From Ophioderma brevispina (taxonomy: Eukaryota > Echinodermata > Ophiuroidea > Amphilepidida > Ophiodermatidae), in the NCBI GenBank assembly GCA_023653785.1, contig JAMKCH010084961.1:42866-106865 (forward strand): 64,000 nt of DNA. The letters run 5' to 3'. The translations under genes and the position numbers were made by a program. Positions 58,401 to 64,000 of this stretch are shown here, in pieces (the stretch's first letter is position 1; each line of letters begins with the position of its first letter). The notes under the pieces were generated by a model. It did not search any database, was not told the DNA's origin, and saw nothing but the letters and a program-made list of their open reading frames with translations.

Positions 58401-59500
58401 ATTACAAAGTGATTGGTGTGTTTGCAAAAACTAAAAAAACGTCCTCTGTTTCTATGTCAAAGGAGACGAATGCACATTGAGCTGTTGGCGTACTCAAAAA
58501 GAGTCGATCGATCGCCTTAGACGGTGGTATTGAACATGTTGAACATACTTTTGCCTGCCGAGGGCACTAGAAATGACTCTGCTTTTGTACGATTTTCTAA
58601 GGTGTCATTGTCTCTTAAAGGCAAAATAATGTGCCAGTGAAGATAGAAAAGAGGAATGATGAGGTTCTAAATTTTTTTTATTTTGTATTAGAATTGATTT
58701 AATCAAATATTTAATACTCAATGTAAAATATAATACATCAAGCTATAAATATACAGTTAGTTTGAACGGGGTTTTGTTGGAAGAATTGCTACCAGAATTT
58801 TCTTGTAAAATTTATAGCATTTTTTCCTGTAAACTTTAGTATAATTGAAAATTCATAATGATGTACGATAATGTTAATTCTCGAAAAAATCGAATAAAAG
58901 CTCCAGTTGTAGTCGTTGATATCGCTGGTATTTTGCTTGTATTTCCAAATTCAGCATCGGCCAACATGTGTAAGTCACTAAGGACATCCAAAGGGTGTCT
59001 AGCGTTTGAAACCCAGGGTTTTGTGAATTATTGGACATAATAATTTTCATAAACGTTAAGGGGAAGAAGTTGTGATTATGCTGGTATGCTCGAAGGTGTA
59101 TTTTTGATAGTTTTTGCATAGTAAAGGATCAAATCCTATTTTATCAAGAAGAAAGCTTATCTTACTATCAAGTCCTGTAGATTTGTATTAAATTTACGAG
59201 GCGTTGGACGAAGAATTACTTTAATTCTAATGATCGACCATACAAACTTGTTTATAATGAATACTGGTATTTCAAGTACAATACAACTAAAAAACAAACT
59301 CTTTAATCATATGCTATCTTTTAACATTTATAGTTATTAAGTTTCAGTAGCTCCAACTGTCCAATGAAAAAAATACAAGATTCATGTAGGATTACTACTT
59401 CAAGTATCGAAAACCGTAGGAAGAGATATTGGCAATTAGTGTCAAATGAGTTTCTAAACTCGTAAAAATAAACGACTTTACTAATGAATAATAATATTAA
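58400..59500. other. Intergenic, no gene recognised
   Basis: Short AT-rich open frames only; an AATAAA word at 58896 lies on the + strand, about 1.7 kb after the RTK stop, too isolated to call as its poly(A) signal. Confidence 0.3.
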
Positions 59501-59504
59501 TTTG

Positions 59505-59775
59505 TTTTATTGATTTTATCACCATAAACAGTCTGAAAGTGCTGTTGCCTATATTATTACGCTGCCGTCAGGAAATTGTCACAATCATCGCTTCAATCTA
59601 GGCCGCGCAGCTGGCCAAGCGCACAATCCTATCAGGACTAAGTGTTAATATTCCCCATAAAGAGCTACCCGAATATCGATTGGTCGACGAAGCAGTGAGG
59701 TAAAAAAGTGCTTGCCCAAGTGCACAACACATTGGCCGCAGCGGGGCGCGAACCCATAACCTTTGGATCTTGAGT
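59505..59775 (-). repeat. tRNA-derived SINE, copy 2
   Basis: Same order of blocks as 32400-32662; on the minus strand GGTTATGGGTTCGCGCCCCG gives a B box. Probably inserted after the RTK gene's 3' end. Confidence 0.6.
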
Positions 59776-59848
59776 GAAAGAAAAGAGAAAACGAAAAAAG
59801 ATTTGATGTACTGTTTTACATTGCATTATTATCTTAACCATCGTCACT

Positions 59849-60115
59849 AAGGGAGGGGGGGTACCACCCCTTTCAGGTTTTCCTCGGCTTGATAACGCCC
59901 CCCCCCTTTTTAATGGTGAAAGTAAAAGATGAGTAAAGATCAGGGCACATGGTCACTTAAAATCAACTTAGGGGGCCCGATAATTTTTAGTTTACAGTCC
60001 ATCTTACACGGGGGGGGGTTATTGGTTTTGGGACTATTCGTTTGAGGAGTTATGCCTTGGGGTCAGGGGGTCCAAGTCAAGGCGTTACACTCGTCTACCA
60101 AAGGGGGGGGGGCTG
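59849..60115. repeat. G- and C-homopolymer-rich region
   Basis: Several runs of seven or more G (GGGGGGGGTT and similar) and one C run; potential G-quadruplex formers and prone to sequencing error. Confidence 0.6.
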
Positions 60116-60589
60116 ATTACCATTCCCCTTCTATTCTTTTTGCCCCACTAAACCCTTTTCCGGTGCCAAATGAGCAAATGTAATCGTCAATTACATTTTG
60201 AGCAGCCTTTTAATGATAAAACAAAACACCCATCGGGATGGGTAAGGTTATGGCGGCAGAGGGAATGGGGTGATCCCAAAGTAATGAACAGGGGTGCGAG
60301 GGAGAAGTACCAACACGCGTACTACAACGCAGGAATATCATAGATACTTGATTGTGGTACAAATAGATAGCTACGGCCCTCATCTTTCCATTGATACCAC
60401 AATGAGCAGCGGGGGTCGGACACGATCTTAGTACATGTGGAACTGCATTTTTGTGAAAATTTCATATACAATCTTGCAACCAAGGTTTTTTCTAAATCAA
60501 AATTGTATGAGGATTCCAGAAATCATGGGTGTCATTTTTTCAAATGTGTTCTTGGATGAATTCTAGGGGTCAAGGTTTACACTGGTTTA

Positions 60590-61300
60590 TACAGGGGGGT
60601 AAAATATAAAAGGGGGAAAATGTGTTCTAAAGTATACCGTCATATTTAGTACCTTTCAAGGATTACAGAAAGGTATAGTTTACCCTACCTGAGTGTTATA
60701 GTACAAGAGTTACAAGGTAAAACGGGTTCAAGGTCACACGGGGGTAAAATTTCAGATTCATCGGTTTGTTCTAAAAATGGTACCACATTGTTCGTCTTAC
60801 TGTACAGAAGCCGAAAATATAAAGGTCGTGTTGTCAAATATGACAGTGGTCCACAGGGTCTATGGGAGACCACTAGTTATCTCTCTAAAAGTCTCACTTT
60901 GAAAGGTGAAACACAGAATCTATATACATTTTCTTATTTAGTATGACCCAATGAACGATTTAAAACCAGTTTCAACAAAATTGGACCATTCTATAAATAA
61001 TGACCTTGAACTTTCTTGAGCCTATTGTACTAAAACAATAGGTCGTAAATATGGCAAACTTTACCTTTTTAGAAACCTTATGAGTAGCCGAACAGACTGG
61101 TATAAATTTTAAAACAATTTAAACACTTTTATTGTTTACCCCTGTACAAATTTGGCCCCTTATAAAACACCCAAGAACACATTTAAAAAATGACACCCAT
61201 GATTTTCAGATTCTCCATGAAATTCTGTATTGGAAAAACATTGGTGTCAAAATTGTATATGAAAAAACCTAAACCAATTATCCATTACATTCCCCCATGT
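60590..61300. repeat. Dispersed repeat related to the 36847 element
   Basis: The words ACAGAAAGGTATAGTTTACC, GTACAAGAGTTACAAGGTAAAA and TTGGACCATTCTATAA, TTGTTTACCCCTGTACAAATT follow the family order on both orientations, so it may be a decayed fold-back copy. Confidence 0.45.
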
Positions 61301-61569
61301 ACTATCTGCTCGATTTTGGCATCTTGGATTTCCAAACGGTAATTTACGAAATTCTTACGTGTATTTTTTACGGCAGCCTCGGTCCCAGTGACATTACAAA
61401 ATCACCTCTTAAACCTTCGTCCAAAAGATCTTATTAATATAATGATAATTTTGGGGAAAAAATAGTGGATTAACCTCGCTGCAAAACAGTGTAATTTCCA
61501 AATAACGGTCATTTAGGATTTAAATATTCGTGACCAGCTATAGCCTTTGGTCAAGTTTTTGTCCGATGT

Positions 61570-61838
61570 GTGTAAGAGCGCCCTCCTACCGTGTATTATT
61601 AAGTCTCAGGTTACGCCGGATGTTGATGCCGATTTGAATTCACCGTTGCTGTTTGGTTGACATGTCCTACCCCCTCCCCCCGACAATGAGTACAATATAC
61701 CTAGAATTACGTCAGAATGACGTCATAAAGCTTGCATGTCAACAAAACAGGCACACAATGTAGAATAGGGGCAATTTATTTTTTTACCAAAAAGTTAGGA
61801 ATATCCGATTTCCATGCACTTAGGTAGACGAGGGTTAA
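61570..61838. mobile_element. piggyBac-like MITE, right-end fragment
   Basis: AAAAAGTTAGGAATATCCGA then TTTCCATGCACTTAGGTAGACGAGGGTTAA, matching the 9350-9370 interior and the terminal repeat. TTAA at 61835. Confidence 0.5.
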
Positions 61839-61839
61839 G

Positions 61840-63400
61840 CTAAATTTAAGCTGCAAACTAAAACAAGGTGACACTTGAGTCTATTTCCTTAACTTCAACA
61901 GGGGCAAGATGTATTCTTATTAGGCTATTCCACACCTTAAGTACACCTCATTATCAGGAGTTGCAAGTGCATGGATCAATTGTATGAGTGAGCCAGCTAC
62001 CCCCAATTTAAGGTAGCGGCATCGGTCTTTCTGTAGGTGAGAAAGATCATTATTTCTAACGCTGGAACAAGCCCTCCTCGATACAATAGTTGTTAAAATG
62101 CATTGATTGAACAATTTTCTTCGGAAATATGCCTTGTGACCCTTTAATTGCACTTTTTTTAAATGGGGTCACTAGCTAGTCAAGCCCTAGCCTCTTTTAA
62201 GTCTCCTCCCTTTCTGAATTGCCTTGGTTATAGCGCTTAATAGTACATAGTAGGTAGGCAATGCACCAATAAATCGTGCAGTCACCTTGCTGCCTTATGC
62301 TTTTATGGTTGAGTGGCTGGGGTAGGATGACAGATGATATTTTCATTTATGCATAATCTAATATAACTATATTTTACCATAGCCTGAAACGGAAGGACGA
62401 ATTTCCAGCAAAATTAAACTTCCTTTAAAATGTTCAATTGATAATTACCCCAATAGCGACTGAACATTTTTGATAGCCACTTTTTAGGACCTCACAATTT
62501 TTGAACCCTCCTATATTTTCAACCCCTTCGTATTTACCAATACTCCCTCAGAGCACAATTACGAAATCAAACTCACGTAGAATCACTCTCTGTGTTAGAG
62601 ACTGTTCAGGTAATGAGCATGGTGAAAGGTTTGCAAACCTGTTGGGGTTAGAGATTCCGTAACCTGTTTCCGTAACATTCATAAGTGTGTTCAGAAAACT
62701 AAGTGTGTCAGATGGGTCGGTTACGGAAACCACCCTGCGGGACGGTGACAAGCCATTTCGTCGCCCCATCAATACTTCGTTATTTTACAAAACACGTGTT
62801 CCGAGAAAATCGAAAATTCAAAAAATAGACCGCGAATTTCAGTCTTTACGGTAAAACGAAGCATAACAGAAACAGCTAGACTTACTGTTTGAGAAGAAAA
62901 CATTTTAAAAGTCCAATATTAACCATAAATCCAACTGAAAAACTGCAATTATATGATCTAATTAGGCTACTAAGTTATGTCTGTATGTGAAATCAAATAA
63001 TGTATATGCAAAATACGACGCATATTCACCGTTGTTTTTCAATGTGTGTAAAATAGATCACTATGTGACAAGCTGTTTACGAAAATAACGATGGAAATAC
63101 GTCAAAAATAGGTCTGTATGGAATCCTTTATTTTAGGGATCGGCAAAATAGAACGCTTTATCAAACACGTGTAAATGAATGGCGATTTTAAAAATAGACA
63201 GTATGTGGAAATTCGGATATGATGATTTCAGGAAAACGACAAAAATCTGTAATTATAAATAATTAATTAGGCATTCTCAAGTTTGAAACTTTGTGCAGGC
63301 CTCGCTAGACATTTTGTCAGGAGGGGGGGATGTAAACTGAAGAAAGTTATTGCCGCAGTAAGAGTCCTAGGAAGCAATTGAGCGTATTAAAACAATGCAA
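61840..63400. other. Intergenic, no gene recognised
   Basis: AT-rich sequence with short open frames on both strands that show no family motif. Confidence 0.3.
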
Positions 63401-63519
63401 TTAACGGCATGCGGTTTGGGGCCCTTCCAAGGCCATTAATAACTTCCTGTAGATGCCCTTTGCGACCATTCTTGTTGATCATTCGAACCAATCTGAACAC
63501 CGCACGTGCCTTGACACAA

Positions 63520-64000
63520 GGGCGCAAACCGAAAAGCCCTGAAAGGGTGGAGTCCAGGGGACTGGTGGGGTTAGAGGCAGAGCACGGGGTCCAGGGGCGG
63601 AGCCCCCGGAAAGAGATCTTGGATTTGAGCATTCAAACTTCAAGATGGCCACTTTTTGAGGAGTAAATAGTAACAATTCAAAAAGAAAAAGACTGGTTCT
63701 AACTTTGATCACTGAAACGGGAGTAATAGGTCTAAGTGATAAGCTTCTACGGCGATGGGTAACTGTCACATAAGCAAGCGCCAATGGCTTTAACGGGTGG
63801 GGTGTGGAGCGGGGCCCTGCCGGGGCTCAGGGGGCAAGCCCTCGGAAGCTCTTGGATTTGAGCTATTCAGAACCTTCAAGATGCCACTTTTGAGGGCGGG
63901 TAATGTACTCCATTTCAAAGAAAAGACTGGTTTCTAACTTTGTCACTGAGATGGAAATTGTTACTACTGAGGGGAACTAACAATAGAACGCCAATGTCTT
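63520..64000. repeat. Diverged tandem repeat of about 240 bp at the window edge
   Basis: GGGGCGGAGCCCCCGGAAAG, CTTGGATTTGAGC, TTCAAGATGGCCACTTTTTGAGG and AAAGACTGGTTCTAACTTTG recur about 240 bp later as GGGGGCAAGCCCTCGGAAGC, CTTGGATTTGAGC, TTCAAGATGCCACTTTTGAGG and AAAGACTGGTTTCTAACTTTG. Overlapping frames on both strands are not genes. Confidence 0.65.

Noticed and set aside
63387..63784. Overlapping 80-100 codon frames on both strands
   Set aside because: They fall on a diverged tandem repeat and have no recognisable motif.

Overview
This is eukaryotic, intron-rich, AT-rich, repeat-laden DNA. It carries one recognisable gene on the + strand, a receptor tyrosine kinase (RTK) spread over about 45 kb. 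Long introns, standard GT-AG splice sites, tRNA-headed SINEs, non-LTR retrotransposon tails, Tc1/mariner pieces and many TTAA-flanked miniature inverted-repeat elements (MITEs) point to an animal. A marine invertebrate, perhaps a deuterostome, is my best guess from the style of the repeats, but nothing in the window proves it.

The RTK gene: I can place 21 coding exons from 12057 to 57191. The first exon (start codon and signal peptide) was not found and lies upstream or unrecognised. In order they encode two cysteine-containing extracellular modules (12057-12452, 13608-14009), a transmembrane helix (14665-14768), an unusually long cytoplasmic juxtamembrane region of roughly 460 residues in eleven exons (15770-48536), and a tyrosine kinase domain in seven exons (49428-57191). 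Every cytoplasmic exon before the kinase is a multiple of three and starts and ends in phase 0. Four of them (30012, 30822, 31360, 37847) are diverged copies of one module; three keep a tail of the form (A/T)SIFPVK(P/N)(E/D). The kinase keeps its ATP-binding and catalytic residues, but as written it has a one-base frameshift at a run of four Gs (56400-56403) in its C-lobe.

Upstream (1-12056): no gene recognised. There is a tandem repeat rich in GTCCTAGG (about 2130-2690) with a related block at 7880-8320, a decayed LINE stretch near 5640-5860, and a 3.5-kb long-inverted-repeat element (8334-11873) that contains two piggyBac-like TTAA elements.

Introns (12453-57091): mostly mobile-element debris. 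Notable items are a Tc1-like transposase tail (21709-21912), a non-LTR reverse-transcriptase tail (22912-23424), a LINE 3' end flanked by about 357-bp direct repeats (26415-27417), a 2.45-kb TTAA-flanked giant palindrome (33501-35949), several fold-back elements, and a tetranucleotide microsatellite (49029-49214).

Downstream (57192-64000): no second gene seen; it holds SINE and MITE fragments, G-tract-rich sequence and a diverged tandem repeat at the right edge. I saw no CRISPR array, rRNA, intact tRNA gene or prokaryotic-style operon.
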